Shown here in pieces: positions 11,233 through 22,608 of a DNA stretch of 64,000 nucleotides. The notes under the pieces were generated by a model that saw only the letters and a list, made by a program, of their open reading frames with translations, searched no databases and was not told the origin of the DNA. The translations under genes and the position numbers were made by a program. Origin of the DNA: Kalaharituber pfeilii. Its lineage: Eukaryota; Ascomycota; Pezizomycetes; Pezizales; Pezizaceae. Every line of letters begins with the position of its first letter. Position 1 is the stretch's first letter. Where the stretch lies: positions 620,001 to 684,000 of the forward strand of contig WHUZ01000022.1 in the NCBI GenBank assembly GCA_015179045.1, given 5' to 3'.

Positions 11233-11748
11233 TATGGATTTTACTCCGGATCCAAGCACCCGTGCCAAAGTCCAGCTCAAAGGCTTGAATCCTGAGTACT
11301 TGGTTGAACCGATGGAGATCTTACATAACCGAGCACTAAGATTGAGAAGATTAAGGAGGAGACCAAGGCAAAGGTGGAGGCATATGCATGTAGAATATAG
11401 ATTGTAGCTCATTTGGAAAGCAAGTGTAGAGGGGAATGGTCAGAGGTACTGGGGCAAATTCTTTCTGGTAGAAGCAACAGGCAAAAGCTAAGCCTAGCTC
11501 TATCGAAGCTGGGTACGTCAGTGGCTGAGGAGTCAAAAATGGGTCAGAAAGTTTGCTGGGTAAGGGAGGGGCAGCTGGGTGCTCTGGAAGCTAGTTACAA
11601 GACTACTCTAGAAGCTAAGGACAAGAATAAAGATGAATCTTCAGACAATAGTGACGATGCATCTACCATAGGTAATAATGAGCAAGTAGGAGATACTAGT
11701 GCAAGAGAGGATAGATTGAAAGATTCAAATGCCATCAGTAGTTATTAG
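11233..11748 (+). pseudogene. Degenerate lysine/glutamate-rich ORF of unknown family
   Basis: An ATG at 11233 opens a frame starting MDFTPDPSTRAKVQL. Continuity with the downstream frame ending at 11748 requires a frame change near 11,335 and reading through a TAG near 11,397. The combined product would be charged and coiled-coil-like (KIEKIKEETKAKVEAYA), with an acidic, Ser/Asn-rich tail. I do not recognise it; it may be an accessory ORF of the enclosing element. Confidence 0.35.
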
Positions 11749-12209
11749 CCTAGCCTTGTAGGAAGACTAATGCCTAGAGGTTTAGTCTAGTCTGATGTGT
11801 GCTCGTTACTAGCATTTAGTGATATTAGTGATACAGGTGACTATGAACGAAAGAGCATAGTGTGATTGTGACTGTCAACGGAGGTAGACAGTATAGATGG
11901 TGGGTGGTTCTATAGAGATTAGAAGTACCTTATGATAAACCTAATAGAGGCTTCAAGCAGAGGTCATTCAGATGATTGCAGCCATATATTAGTTATTGAT
12001 GTACCTTTTGGTGACAGAAGAGGAATTGCAAAGGAATGTACAACAGTCATGCAATACCAAAAGAAGAAGAAACCTACCTTAGGTATCGAAAGATTTACTA
12101 GCATTAAAAAAAACCAATGACGGCTTATCAAAAAAAATAAGGTGAAAAGTATCGAGTCTTTTTATTATGAGTATCATATTGATTGAAGATTAGGTATCAA
12201 CAAGCGCTA

Positions 12210-12450
12210 AAGGTGCTGTCGACACCCCTGTCGACACTCCTACTCCGTTACTGTCGACAAGGGTGTCGACAGCGGCATCGACAGCAACAGCAGCATCACA
12301 GCGGTTGACAGTAACAGCAGCGTCGACAGTGGCATCGACAGCAGTGTCGAGACTCGACAGCAACAGCAGTGTCGACAGCAATAGCAGCGTCAACAGGAGT
12401 ATCGACGGCAACAGCAGCATCAACAACGGTATTGACAGCAGAGTCAATTT
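12210..12450. repeat. Imperfect GTCGACAGCAACAGCAGC repeat
   Basis: GTCGACAG, AACAGCAGC and ATCGACAGC motifs alternate over about 240 bp. The arrangement gives spurious open frames on both strands (Ser/Thr/Ala-rich or Leu/Val-rich). No gene is supported. Confidence 0.8.
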
Positions 12451-12479
12451 AACAGGCATGGCAGGTCTCTTTTTAAGTT

Positions 12480-13430
12480 AATAGCAAGCGATGAGCCAAC
12501 ATTAGCTGAATTTGATAGATATAACAGGTTCCCGTTGCAAGCACGAGATGCAAGATGTAGCAGAATAAGCTCAATTCAACAGGTTATCCAGGTCTATTTC
12601 CACTGTATGAGATGTAGCAGAATAAGCTAACGGCGTAAGATATAGTAGAATGAGCTCAATTTATAGGTATTGCAGGTCCATTTCTACCTTGCAAGATATG
12701 GCAGAATGAGCTAAATTTGACTGGTATTGACAGATCCTATATGATAGTGTAAGATATAATAGAATAAGCTCAATTTGACAGGTACGACAGGTCCAATACA
12801 ATGGCACAATATATAGCAGAATGTGCTCAATTCAACTGGTATGGCGTATCTCTCTTATGTAGCAAATGAATTTAATTTAACAGGTCATTCAGGTCTATTT
12901 CCATCGTGTGAGATGTGGCAGAATGAGTCGAATTTGAGAGATACGGCAGGCCCTACACGATGGCGTGAGATGTAATAGAATGAACTCAATTTACAGATAT
13001 TTTCATCTTGCAAGATATGGCAGAATGAGCCGAATTTGACAGGTATGAGAGGTTCTATACGACAGTATGAGATATGATAGAATGAGCTCAATTTAACACA
13101 TATGTCAGGTTCTATACAACAGTATAAGATGTAGTAATATGAGCTGAATTTGATATGTATAGTAGGTCTCTTTCGATGGCATGTGGTGAGGCAACATGAG
13201 CTCAATTTAATAGGTATGGTATACCTCCTTAACGGCGTGAAAGGTGGCAGAATGAGCCGAATTTGATACCTATAATAGGTTCTATACAACGACATGAGAT
13301 ATGGCAGAATGAGCTTAATTTAATAGGAATGGCATAGCTCACTTGACGGCACATGATGAGGTAATATGAGCCCAATTAAACAGGTATGGCAGGTCTTCTA
13401 AGATTGTAATCTGTAGTAGAATAAGAATAC
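12480..13430. repeat. Degenerate minisatellite, unit about 55-65 bp
   Basis: The core motifs GAGCTCAATTTGACAGG, TATGGCAGGTC and GAGATRTRGCAGAATGAGC recur about 15 times. Units are diverged and of unequal length. A short stretch of the same family occurs at about 23,330-23,475, on the other side of the 12-kb block. Open frames here are artefacts of the repeat. Confidence 0.8.
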
Positions 13431-13988
13431 GGTAGAGCAGTAGTAGAAGAGATGAAATAGTGGAGGGCAGTTGTATATAGATCAGCATAGCTAGTTATTA
13501 ATGAATTGGTTGTCAAACATGATATTATGGCGCGGTAGAATAAAATCTATGCAATAAGCATGGGAGGCATGAGTAGTCAATTACTAATTCTGAGGATATA
13601 GTCTGTAATTGATAATGTAGAGCATATAAGTCTAGAATTGATAATATAGTAAATATCAGGCCATAGTTGAAGATACATAAATAAAAAAGAGCCAAATTCC
13701 AGATGCCAGAGAAAATACTCAACACTGAGGAGGACAGCGTCGGAGGACAGCCGACGCGGAAAGCCATCCAGACACAGCGTTAGAAAAGTTCTATTACTGG
13801 GATAGGCAGTTGACGTCCTATGGCATTAGTGCATCTGACGCATGGAACGCCTTGGGATGTGAACAATTTTTTTTGCTAATGAGTGTTTGTGATGAAAATG
13901 AGCCTATGATGGCTTGTGTACATACAGGGTTGCAGTAAATAGAACTAATTACAGCTTAGTTACAACTACACGTTTTTATTTCGACGTA
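13431..13988. other. AT-rich stretch without a recognisable gene
   Basis: I see no conserved frame. The sequence is AT-rich, ends in a TA at 13987-13988 that marks the start of the next TIR element, and has no repeat shared with the rest of the window that I can identify. Confidence 0.4.
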
Positions 13989-14078
13989 TGGTGCCGGAAG
14001 TTAATGATCAACATGTTGTAACATTCCCAGCCAGCATTAGTAAGCAGCACCATATGTGTCATTTTGCTGCCTGAGCAA

Positions 14079-15595
14079 CGCGATGTCTCCGGACAGTCCT
14101 TTTGGACTGTCCTGACTGTCCTGACTGTCCCGAAGGTTGCATAACTGACTGTCCCGTCTTGCATATGGTGCGGTTGAGCTCACTGTCTTGGTGTGGCAGA
14201 CTGTCTTGGTGCGGCAGATATTTTCGGTGCAGGGTAATCAGTGCGCCTAACTCTCCGAACTGGGAAATTTTTCTTTGATAATTCGCACTGTAGCTACTGG
14301 TTTTGAGATTTTCATTTTTGCAAGACTCCAACACAATTACACAGGCTTCACGCACTTTACATCCCAGATATTTTCCAGCCGATACATATATTCATATAGT
14401 ACTCGCGAATCCTTATTTAATTTTTCTGCCCTATACTTGCTTTGTGCTCACTAAAATGTCACTCTCCACTGCAACCAGTACCTTGAGTGCGAAACAGACC
14501 TGGACTCCACACCCGAGCCTTCCAAAGGAGCTTGTTTCGGTAGTAATAAAGGTTGTAGAAGAGATGCCTGAATTACATTGTGAAGAACCTATGGATGGCG
14601 AGCAATATGCATGGCCAAATATGGCTTTAGATAAACTGCAGGACTATGCATTTACCAAAGGCTTCGCTGTGGTGACTTTGAGTGGGTCTGAAAAGAAAGG
14701 TCGTATACGCTATGGATGTGTACATCATGGCAAGCCCGAGATACTAGAAAACTAGATGCAGAGAATTCTGAAGGTATGTCAATATATTTTAATTAAGACT
14801 TATATATATAGTACAGCGCAGACACCAGACCAACACACAAGCCAAAGGATGTCTATGGGCAATATCTATCAATTTGCGAGATAGTGGAACAGATACTTGG
14901 GTGCTTGCGATATCAGATAAAATCCATACTCATCCTTTGGCACCAAATCCATTAATATATATCCAGCATAAATGTCACAATACTGATTATCAGCAAGTAG
15001 TAGGAGATGCTATACAGCATAGGTGAGCAGAATTGAGTTACAATATGTCCTTACACTTTCGTAGAGAAGGAGGAATGCAGTTGAATCTTAAAGCATACTA
15101 TAACAGCCGTCATAGCAGTAAAATTCCTATTACTGTTGAGGAAAGAATCAATCGGATATTAAGGGAAGTAACAACAGCTGGTTGTCATACCACTGATCAT
15201 TCTACAATCCCAACAGTACCTCATTACTTTGCACCAGACGTATCTTCCAGCATATTGCCCCAACGTGAAAATAACGAAAAAGCAGCTGGTCGTACCTTGA
15301 CAGGAGCTGAAATGGCAGAAAGGCAGCGAAAGTGGGCTCGGACAGAGAGTGTGGAGCGTAATAAGACTCAAGATTGTATCACTGTATCTTCTACTGCATC
15401 AGTATGATATATCATTCTGTATTTCGTACAATTATGTATTTAGGTACTTCGCTTTTTTATTGAATTCTCGCTAGTGGCCAAGTTTGAGACAGGCAGCTCA
15501 GCCGCACCATATGCAAGACGGGACAGTCAGTTATGCAACCTTCGGGACAGTCAGGACAGTCAGGACAGTCCAAAAGGACTGTCCGGAGACATCCC
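14079..15595. mobile_element. Mutator-like element, ~101-bp TIRs, 10-bp TSD
   Basis: TIRs at 14079-14180 and 15495-15595 are inverted copies carrying GATGTCTCCGGACAGTCC and repeated CTGACTGTCC motifs. The 10-bp direct repeat GCCTGAGCAA flanks the element (14069-14078 and 15596-15605). TIR length and TSD size fit the Mutator superfamily. The interior carries a broken FAR1-domain gene but no MULE DDE transposase domain. Confidence 0.85.
14456..15407 (+). pseudogene. FAR1-type zinc-finger gene, frameshifted, within Mutator-like element
   Basis: The ATG at 14456 opens a protein with a FAR1 (WRKY-GCM1 fold) DNA-binding domain: a conserved DYAFTKGFAV start, first zinc Cys in YGCVHHGKP, second Cys in KGCLWAI and the HTH pair in DKIHTHPL. 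The frame ends at a TAG at 14753; the expected RDTRKLDAE sequence continues in the neighbouring frame, so one base is gained near 14,737-14,742. A probable intron begins GTATGT near 14,774 and ends at TATATATAG near 14,813; a second short one of about 42 bp at about 15,023-15,064 joins the tail ending at 15407. FAR1 domains are common in MULE transposases, but here the C-terminal part is an unrelated 120-residue tail with no DDE domain. Reading is confident for the domain, moderate for the exon model. Confidence 0.7.
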
Positions 15596-16142
15596 GCCTG
15601 AGCAATCGCGCACCCTTCAGCCACGGTCACTTTACACGGTCGCATTACACGCTCGCTTTACGTCTACAGCCTCCCACGCTTGCACCACTCATAGAAGGTT
15701 TTTCCAGAGTCTATTGCAGGTCTACGAGAAACTATACCCAAAGCTCTTTTTTCTGTTTCAGACATCTCTATTTGGCGTTATTATAACAAGTGTCTTCATA
15801 TTATGCAGGCATATAAGGATGGTCATCAATATGGTACAGAGGCCTTCAAAAATCATATATAAGTCACAGGCGGGGAACCCTTTGATGACTAATCCATTTG
15901 TATGGGGCTTGGCATGTAACATTTGGTACATTTCCTAAGAAAGTAAAAAACTTTGAACCTTTCAGTTTCACAACGAATAAAGATTTTGCCATGAAAATAT
16001 CATAGAATGATAGAGCATCTCAAATAGTATAGATTTTTGATATTTCTACCTTAGTTCATATCAGGTTGTGGTTGCTGATAGGTTTTGCGTTGCGTTGGTT
16101 GTATCGCAAATTTCATGTTGATTATTAACTTCCGGCACCATA

Positions 16143-18022
16143 GCAACCGTGGTTTCTAAGGGACGTTACCAGTACCGTATGGGTAACGATGTGCACACCG
16201 GTAACGCTGGGCACCTTGGCGCTGGTTTTGCACCCTCCTCAACATGAAAATGTCAGGCATATCTCACAGAATATATTTCTAATATGTATGATGAATTAAT
16301 TATAGACTATATTGACTGCGCTGATTCTGAATTTGAAGGGAAAAAAGTGAAAATGCTATTCTACAGCATCTACAGTTGCCTCACCCCTCTACCTTATGAA
16401 ATAACCTCCTCTAGCACCTACTAGCAAATACCAACTCACTGCAATGCTCTACCTGCTCATGCAATAGTAGGAATGGTAGCAATGGTACTACCAGTGCTAT
16501 ATTACAATACATGAGTAGTAATAGCTTGAGATCTGTAACATAGCACTGTATGCTCCTGTAGCAAGAAATCGTGCATAACTAAGAAATTGAGTATTTCCGG
16601 ATGTGATAACAAAGAATTCCTGTGAGTGCAAATAGCTCTCAAGGGGGCTCAAATTGAAGTCAGAGCATGGTGGAATATATGGAATTATCTTCCGCATATT
16701 CATTAAGCCAATTTTTAGGAGATGGGTAGTGACCTATTTAGTATATCCCAAATCCTATGCTAGATATACTCTGAGCTGCCAAGTGTCAATGATCCTGTCT
16801 GAGATCTTATTCATCTTGACATATATTCTATTACCTATTCTGAGGAAGTATAGCAAGTTTGGCGATGTCAAGGAGTCACCATAACCGTAGAGTGAGCAGC
16901 CCGCATATGTCAGATATGTTAGATATGCAGCATCACACACATACGATATGCAACAGTAATAATTGCATCATCATCATCGTTCATGTAGTGCTATACGAGC
17001 TGTACATAGTCTCGAAACCGGCACAAACTATAGGTATCTAGATTAATATCTAGAGTGGGGCTATCATATCAATAGTATATTGTCGGTTATGCAGGTACAT
17101 ATTAGTACTACACTGTTATAGAGTACAACTGATGTGTAGATACTCTCTAAAGCTACAAATATAAAGATATACAGAAGAAGATATTTATAACAGCTAGTAG
17201 TATGGGGTAATGGTTTTGGGTAGCTGAAAACTAGTCACGGTGTGGCATACCTAACTAACATAGGCAGGCTGCTTACTCTATAGCCATGATTACCCCATAA
17301 CGTGGCCAAACATGACCAAACTAGCTACGCTTTCTTAGAATAGGTAATAGAGTATATGTCAAGTTAAGTAAGATTTCAGGTAGGATTATGGACACTTGGC
17401 AGCTCAAAGTATATCTAGCATAGGATTTGGAATATACTAAATAGGTCACTACTCACCTCCTAAAAATTGGCTCAATAAATACGCGGAAGATAATTCCATG
17501 TATTCCACCATGCTCTGGCTTCAATTTGAGCCCCCTTGAGAGCTATTTGCACTCACAGGAATTTTTTGTTGTGGCATCCGGAAAATGCTCAATTTCTTAG
17601 TTATGCACAATTTGTTACTACAGGAGCATACATTGCTATGGTACAGATCTCAAGCTATTACTACTCATGTATTGTAATATAGCACTGGTAGTACCATTGC
17701 TACCATTCCTACTATTGCATGAGCAGGTAGAGCGTTGCAGTGAGTTAGTATTTGCTGGTAGGCACCAGAGAAGGTTATTTCATAAGGTAGAGGGGTGTGG
17801 CAACTGTAGGTGCTGTAGGAGTAGCATTTTCACTTTTTTCCCTTCAAATTCAGAATCAGCGCAGTCAATATGGTCTATAATTAATTCATCATACATATTA
17901 GAAATATATTCTGTGAGATATGCCTGACATTTTGATGTTGGGGAGGGTGCAAAACTGGCGCCAAGGTGCCCAGCGTTACCGGTGTGCACATCGTTACCCA
18001 TACGGTACTGGTAGACGGTTGC
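16143..18022. mobile_element. Fold-back element with ~700-bp inverted arms
   Basis: The left arm (about 16,143-16,866) and right arm (about 17,318-18,022) are inverted copies along their whole length with scattered substitutions and small indels. Shared landmarks include GCAACCGT at the outer ends, GTGCACACCGGTAACGCTGGG, TGCTCATGCAATAGTAGG and CTATTACCTATTCT near the inner ends. About 450 bp of unique AT-rich loop separates them. No conserved coding domain is visible. It abuts the TA at 16141-16142 of the neighbouring element. Confidence 0.75.
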
Positions 18023-18050
18023 CTTCGCCAAGGACAAGCTTTGCCATAAC

Positions 18051-18312
18051 TGTAGCAACATATGCGGAAAAGATGCGCAGGAATGCATATAGTATTGTTC
18101 ACTCTTATGTCTTGTATTCAATATACAGTAAGTGCTCCTAACATCCACCTATTTATAGACATGAGCTGCTAGCAAATTGTGCGAGTATTAAGGTTGCTCA
18201 TTATCACAACACGTATCCACAACTCAGATTCCTCATCACACCTTATACCATAATCTCGGTTCATAGTCTCGGATCATAGTCTCGGTTCATGTGCATTGCA
18301 TAATCTTCAACA
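18051..18312 (-). repeat. 3' LTR of copia element
   Basis: It is 262 bp and identical to 22609-22870. In element orientation it begins TGTTGAAGATTATGC and ends GTTGCTACA, and is preceded by a purine tract GAGTGGGAG (plus-strand 18313-18321), a good polypurine tract. Confidence 0.92.
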
Positions 18313-18529
18313 CTCCCACTCAACCGTATGCTCGCACATTCAAACAGATGCTTTCAATCACAAAATCAATATATATACAATCCTCGTAGCCTCATTAAAA
18401 CTCTCGATGCCTTTTTGCATGTAAACCCAGTGGGAAAACCTGTGTGAGAGAAAGAGTGCCACTCCCAGAAAATACCAAAATCGGAAAAAATCAGAGACGA
18501 GATTGAGTCATAAAATTCAGTAAATCATA

Positions 18530-18909
18530 TCATGAAATAAATAAGAAATCAAAAATAAATATCTCAGGAAATTGTACGAACTCCCATTCTTTCGTCAGCG
18601 GTTTTGTAAGAAAATTGGCTATATTTGATTCGGTAGGAATGTGACGGAGTGTAACCGATTCGCGTTCAATGACTTCACGGGTGAAATGATGCCTGATGGC
18701 AATGTGTTTCGTTTGATCATGCGGCGCAGCCAGATAGCTTCCTTGCAAGCTTCAGTTGTAGCTATATATTCTGCCTCAGTAGATGATAGAGCCATGGTGG
18801 GTTGTTTTCGCGATTTCCATGAGATTGCAGCACCAGTGAGTGTAGACATATATCCTGATGTCAAACGCCATAGATGAGCCCATAATTGAGCATCTGTAGA
18901 AGGTATCAA
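18530..18909 (-). pseudogene. copia RNase H remnant
   Basis: The minus-strand frame carries the copia RNase H signature: TSGYMSTLTGAAISW followed by SRKQPTMALSSTEAEYIA and EAIWLRR. The upstream DxDWAG segment is missing, and the frame is not joined to the preceding reverse transcriptase pieces. It is therefore a remnant of the pol polyprotein. Confidence 0.85.
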
Positions 18910-18998
18910 TGAACTCGTTTTGCGGTAGTGCTGGCGTGCTCTGCTGTGGGGTTTGAGCTGAAATGCCTTAGTACTGTGTAGGTGATCTGGGCGAGTTC

Positions 18999-19848
18999 CT
19001 AGTATGCGTAAATCGATTTCCCGCTAGAGAGTTTGGAGTGAGAGGCGTCGAGAGGCCTTTTGACGTAAGTTGAATACCGAACGTCTTTATTATTGAGGTA
19101 AAGTATCTGGTTTGATGGAGATGTAAAGTTCGGTTCGCTCTGTCCCTCTCTCTCAAGCCCTATAAACAGGAGTGCAGCTCCCATATCCTTTATTCCCACT
19201 CGCCTCAAATACTTCCGGCTGTGCGAAATGTATTTTGTCTGATGAAGCCGACTTGTATAATTGGGTCGATCTCTCTTGATTTCAAGTCCTATGAATACTC
19301 GTGCAGGTCCTAGGTCTTTCATGTTGTACTTCATTGATAGCTTGAGCTTAACTTCTGTGACTTTCGTTTTCTTGCTGATAGGTGTTTTAACCCATATAAC
19401 GTCTTTCTGAGATGACAAACGAGCGTTGACCATGATTCTGAATTAACTTCGTATCCTTCAGGTTGCACCATGAATACCTCTTCATAATTGACCCCTTCAA
19501 TTTGTTCGTATCCTTTGATAACTAATCGAGCCTTGTAATGAGTACTGTCGTCGGCATTAATTTTCTTTCTATAACGAGTACTGTCGTCGGCATTAATCTT
19601 CTTATTACTCCCCCCTTGCTCGGCGGCGGTACGAGTTCCCATGTCTTATTCTTCAACAGTGACTGATATTCTTTATCCATAGTCTTTTTCCATTCCGAGC
19701 ATTCATGACTTTGTATAGCTTCGTAGTAACTTGTAGGTTCGTCAACTTGAACTGCGGTGCTAGTGGAATTAACTCGAAGGGCTAGGATCTGATCATGATG
19801 CCGATGAGCATCTACTAAAAGCATCTTGCTCAATGTGTCTTGCAACAT
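18999..19848 (-). pseudogene. copia reverse transcriptase remnants
   Basis: Out-of-frame pieces read W..MDKEYQSLLKNKTWELVPPP, KARLVIKGYEQIEGVNYEEVF and YNMKDLGPARVFIGLEIKR, the conserved start, middle and post-catalytic segments of copia RT. The segment with the catalytic YVDD box is absent, and a short duplication (AGTACTGTCGTCGGCATTAA, twice) interrupts the frame. The enzyme cannot be functional from this copy. Confidence 0.8.
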
Positions 19849-19859
19849 TGGCTGTGGGT

Positions 19860-20380
19860 ACTATATTGTCTTATTCTGTATACTCCCGCTGTGTTTCAAC
19901 AGGGGTTTCATTGATCTGTATATTCTCACTCCCACTGTTTTTAACAGGGGTTGAATTCAGAAGTGTCAGCCATTCGTGTATCTTCATCACACATCGATTG
20001 AGTAGAGATTTCCTTGTTCTGTATACTCCTGCTGTTTCCATCAGAAGTATCAGCCATTCGTGTATCTTCACACATCGATTGAGTAGAGGTATCCTTGTTC
20101 TGTATCCTCCCGCTGTTTTCAACAGGGGTTTTATTAATCCGTATCTTCACACATCGATTGAGTAGAGGCATCCTTGTTCTGTATATTCCCGCTGTTTTCA
20201 ACAGGGGTTTTATTAATCCGTATCTTCACACATCGATTGAGTAGAGGCATCCTTGTTCTGTATATTCCCGCTGTTTTCAACAGAGGTTTCAATTCTCTCG
20301 CCCCCACTGTTTTTAGCAGGGGTTTCTATATTCTCTCTCCCTCTGTTTTTAGCAGGGGTTTCTTAACATCTTCGTTCAAT
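19860..20380 (-). repeat. Tandem repeat within copia internal region (~80 bp)
   Basis: A unit of about 75-80 bp carrying TCCCGCTGTTTTCAACAGGGG and TCTTCACACATCGATTGAG is repeated about five times, followed by shorter CTGTTTTTAGCAGGGGTTTC copies. It lies where the integrase-RT linker of pol is expected and on the minus strand encodes peptides such as KTAGIYRTRMPLLNRC. Confidence 0.75.
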
Positions 20381-20409
20381 TCTTGTATGCGATGACTCTC
20401 ATTGCTTTC

Positions 20410-20640
20410 AATGATATGCACTTCTACTTCGCCGTATCTTTCAACGACGGAACTCTCTTCACCATGTCTTTCAATGATGGGATTCACTTCGTCATGTCTC
20501 TCAATGACGGTATTCTCTTTGTCATGTCTCTTAATGACAGTATTCTCTTTGTCATGTCTCTCAATGTCAGTATTCTCTTTGTCATATCTCTCAATAATAG
20601 TATTCTCTTCGTCATGTCCTTTAATGACGGTGTTAATTGC
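20410..20640 (-). repeat. 30-bp tandem repeat within copia linker
   Basis: The unit TCTCTCAATGACGGTATTCT plus CTTTGTCATG repeats about seven to eight times in 30-bp register, encoding on the minus strand a (ERHDKENTVI) decapeptide repeat. It is low-complexity hydrophilic linker sequence. Confidence 0.8.
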
Positions 20641-20672
20641 ATCAATAGTCTTGCGCATTTCTGTGTCTGATC

Positions 20673-20909
20673 TTATCTCATGGTGTTAATTGCGTCGACA
20701 TTCTTGTGCATTTCTGTGTCTGTATCTGATCTTATGCCGTGCCTTTCAACGACATTGCCGTGTCTTTCAACGGCTTTTCTCAAATCCCAATCAGTGAATG
20801 CAGAATTGTTTTCATCAAATGTCACTGGCTTCAAACACCTGGCGGCTTTGGGGTTCCCAAACGCGCTATATTCTTTTCTTTGGCACGAGCACATGGGCAT
20901 TGCAGCCAA
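20673..20909 (-). pseudogene. Possible copia integrase C-terminal remnant
   Basis: The minus-strand frame (AAMPMCSCQRKEYSAFGNP, then KPVTFDENNSAF) occupies the place of the end of integrase, where a GCxAYVHIPKxKR-like sequence is expected. The similarity is only partial. The integrase catalytic core that should lie at about 21,000-21,300 is not present. Confidence 0.4.
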
Positions 20910-21309
20910 AAATTCTGAGGTGATGTAGCTCCGGCACCTTCCATATCATGCGAGTCCAGAGTCACTCAGCATACTCACCACCATCTCTTGGATTGATATG
21001 TAATTCTGTTGTAGTATGCTCTTAAACTGCGCATAGTCATACTCCCCACACCCATTATCACATTGGAATCTATATGTCAGTTCAATATATACCTATAGTT
21101 CAAGTGCCCAAAATGACAGTCCATATATTAAGGTGTAGGCGATGATAACGAAGATAAAGCGGCAGCAGAGAAACGAGACGACAGACGAGGTGACAAGCCA
21201 TGAAACGTCAGGAAGTGAGATAGTAGCAGCCGAAACGGTAGAAAAAATAGTAGTGAAGGTATGAGAAAGTCAAAAGTATGCTGCTTATATGGTTCCAGGT
21301 GGCGTTCGC

Positions 21310-22108
21310 TTAATTCGATTCGATGGTAAAGTCCTCTGACTTCGATCTTTGGAACCGATTTCGTAATTCCTTTGACCTTTTGCGTATATAGCAATCCTTC
21401 ATTTTATGACCTCTCTTTAAACAGTACCAGCAGAGTTGTGATGTATCTTCGTCATTGTTATTTCCATTCTCTTGACCTTGACTTCTATAGCCTCCATGTC
21501 GTCCTTCACGGTATCCACCACAATATCCACCTCGGTATCTACCTCGGTATCCACGGCCACAATAACCACCTCTTTCATTGTATGAGTCGTTGCGAGAGAC
21601 CATAGCAGACGATTGTTGAACAGCATCTCCTTCTAAATCCAATTCAAATTCTAGGAGCATGTTGATAGTGTAGTCAAGAGTGCGTGTATCGGCAGGACGT
21701 TCTAAAAGGTATCGCCTGTAGAAATCAAACTTTGAAGGTAACCGCTTTAAGGCGTGCTTGATGAGTTGATTGTCGGTAATAGTATAGTCGGTTTGTGCAA
21801 GCTCGGTTTGATATCCCATTAGACGGCCAAAGTAGTCATTTACAGACTCTGTATCTTTCATTTTGTCTTTAAGATATGTATCTGAATGCGCACAGCTCGG
21901 GCCTCATTTGATAGGGCACTGTATCGGCGTTCCAGTGTCTCCCATAATGCTGCAGGATCCTCGATGTCAGAAAGTTGAGACTTAATCCGATTCGTCAATG
22001 TGCTGTAAATGATTGATGCTGCCTTTGACGTGCGTATTCTATAACGCTTTTCCCTTGCTGCTGCTAATTTTCGAGCTGTATCATCATCACTCTCTGACGA
22101 TGATGATG

Positions 22109-22141
<33 letters not shown>

Positions 22142-22337
22142 GCGTAGTATAAGTAGTAGATGTTTCCTTACGTAAAACAATATCTAGAAAATTGTGGGCT
22201 TTTAGAACCACGGTGATCTCTTTCTTCCATTGTAGGTAGTTTATTTCCGTGAGCTTTGTTACAATTCCATACTTATCACGATATACGTCGGTAGCGGCTA
22301 GTGTGGCAGTTGCAGATGCAGCGTTGTTGTTTGACAT
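21310..22337 (-). CDS. copia Gag-like region with CCHC zinc knuckle (broken)
   Basis: Two overlapping minus-strand frames (22337-21858 and 21861-21310) form a Gag-like protein. It starts MSNNNAASATATLAATD and has the conserved LTEINYLQWKKEI segment of UBN2/Gag-copia domains. A Ser/Asp-rich stretch is encoded by a TCATCATCA microsatellite at about 22,090-22,140. DYTINMLLEFE and a Gly/Arg/Tyr-rich region follow, then a zinc knuckle CWYCLKRGHKMKDC (CX2CX4HX4C). The switch of frame at about 21,860 needs a frameshift, so this copy is probably non-coding or expressed as two pieces. Confidence 0.75.
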
Positions 22338-22594
22338 TGTGAAAGTTGTAAGCAGCGAAATGGTAATGCGAAGGTAGTCTGATTTCGTGTGGGTTGAGCG
22401 AGGTTGAGTAATGTTAAGTGATGTTGTAGTGAGAATGCGATGTCGTAATGTTAAGTGATGTTGTAGTGAGAATGCGATGTGTGCAGGTGATGTTGATTGT
22501 ATTGTATTGAGGTGTTGAGTGATGTTGCAGTGAGAATGTGACGTTGTGCAGCGATGTAGTTCAGCGTTCTGTATTGAAGTGTTGAAGCCTTAAT

Positions 22595-22608
22595 CCGGGC
22601 TCATAACC
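22595..22608 (-). other. Primer-binding site matching initiator tRNA-Met anticodon arm
   Basis: Immediately inside the 5' LTR the plus strand reads CCGGGCTCATAACC, the sequence of the anticodon stem-loop of initiator tRNA-Met (CTCATAA loop with CAT anticodon). In element orientation it is therefore complementary to an internal tRNA-Met site, as in Drosophila copia and other elements primed by a half-tRNA. Confidence 0.75.

Larger units (their letters stand above)
13989..16140. mobile_element. TA-flanked TIR element hosting a nested Mutator-like element
   Basis: The left end TGGTGCCGGAAGTTAATG (13989) and the inverse CATTAACTTCCGGCACCA-like right end (to 16140; one mismatch) form about 26-bp TIRs, flanked by TA at 13987-13988 and 16141-16142. 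Its own sequence, excluding the nested 1.5-kb element, is only about 0.63 kb, so it is a MITE-type carrier. Confidence 0.75.

Noticed and set aside
12190..13295. ORFs over the GTCGACAGC repeat and the 55-65-bp minisatellite
   Set aside because: The open frames follow the repeat on both strands and carry no domain.
17201..17300. Tiny inverted repeat TATGGGGTAATGG in the fold-back loop
   Set aside because: It is about 13 bp with a mismatch and no target duplication, too weak to call an element.
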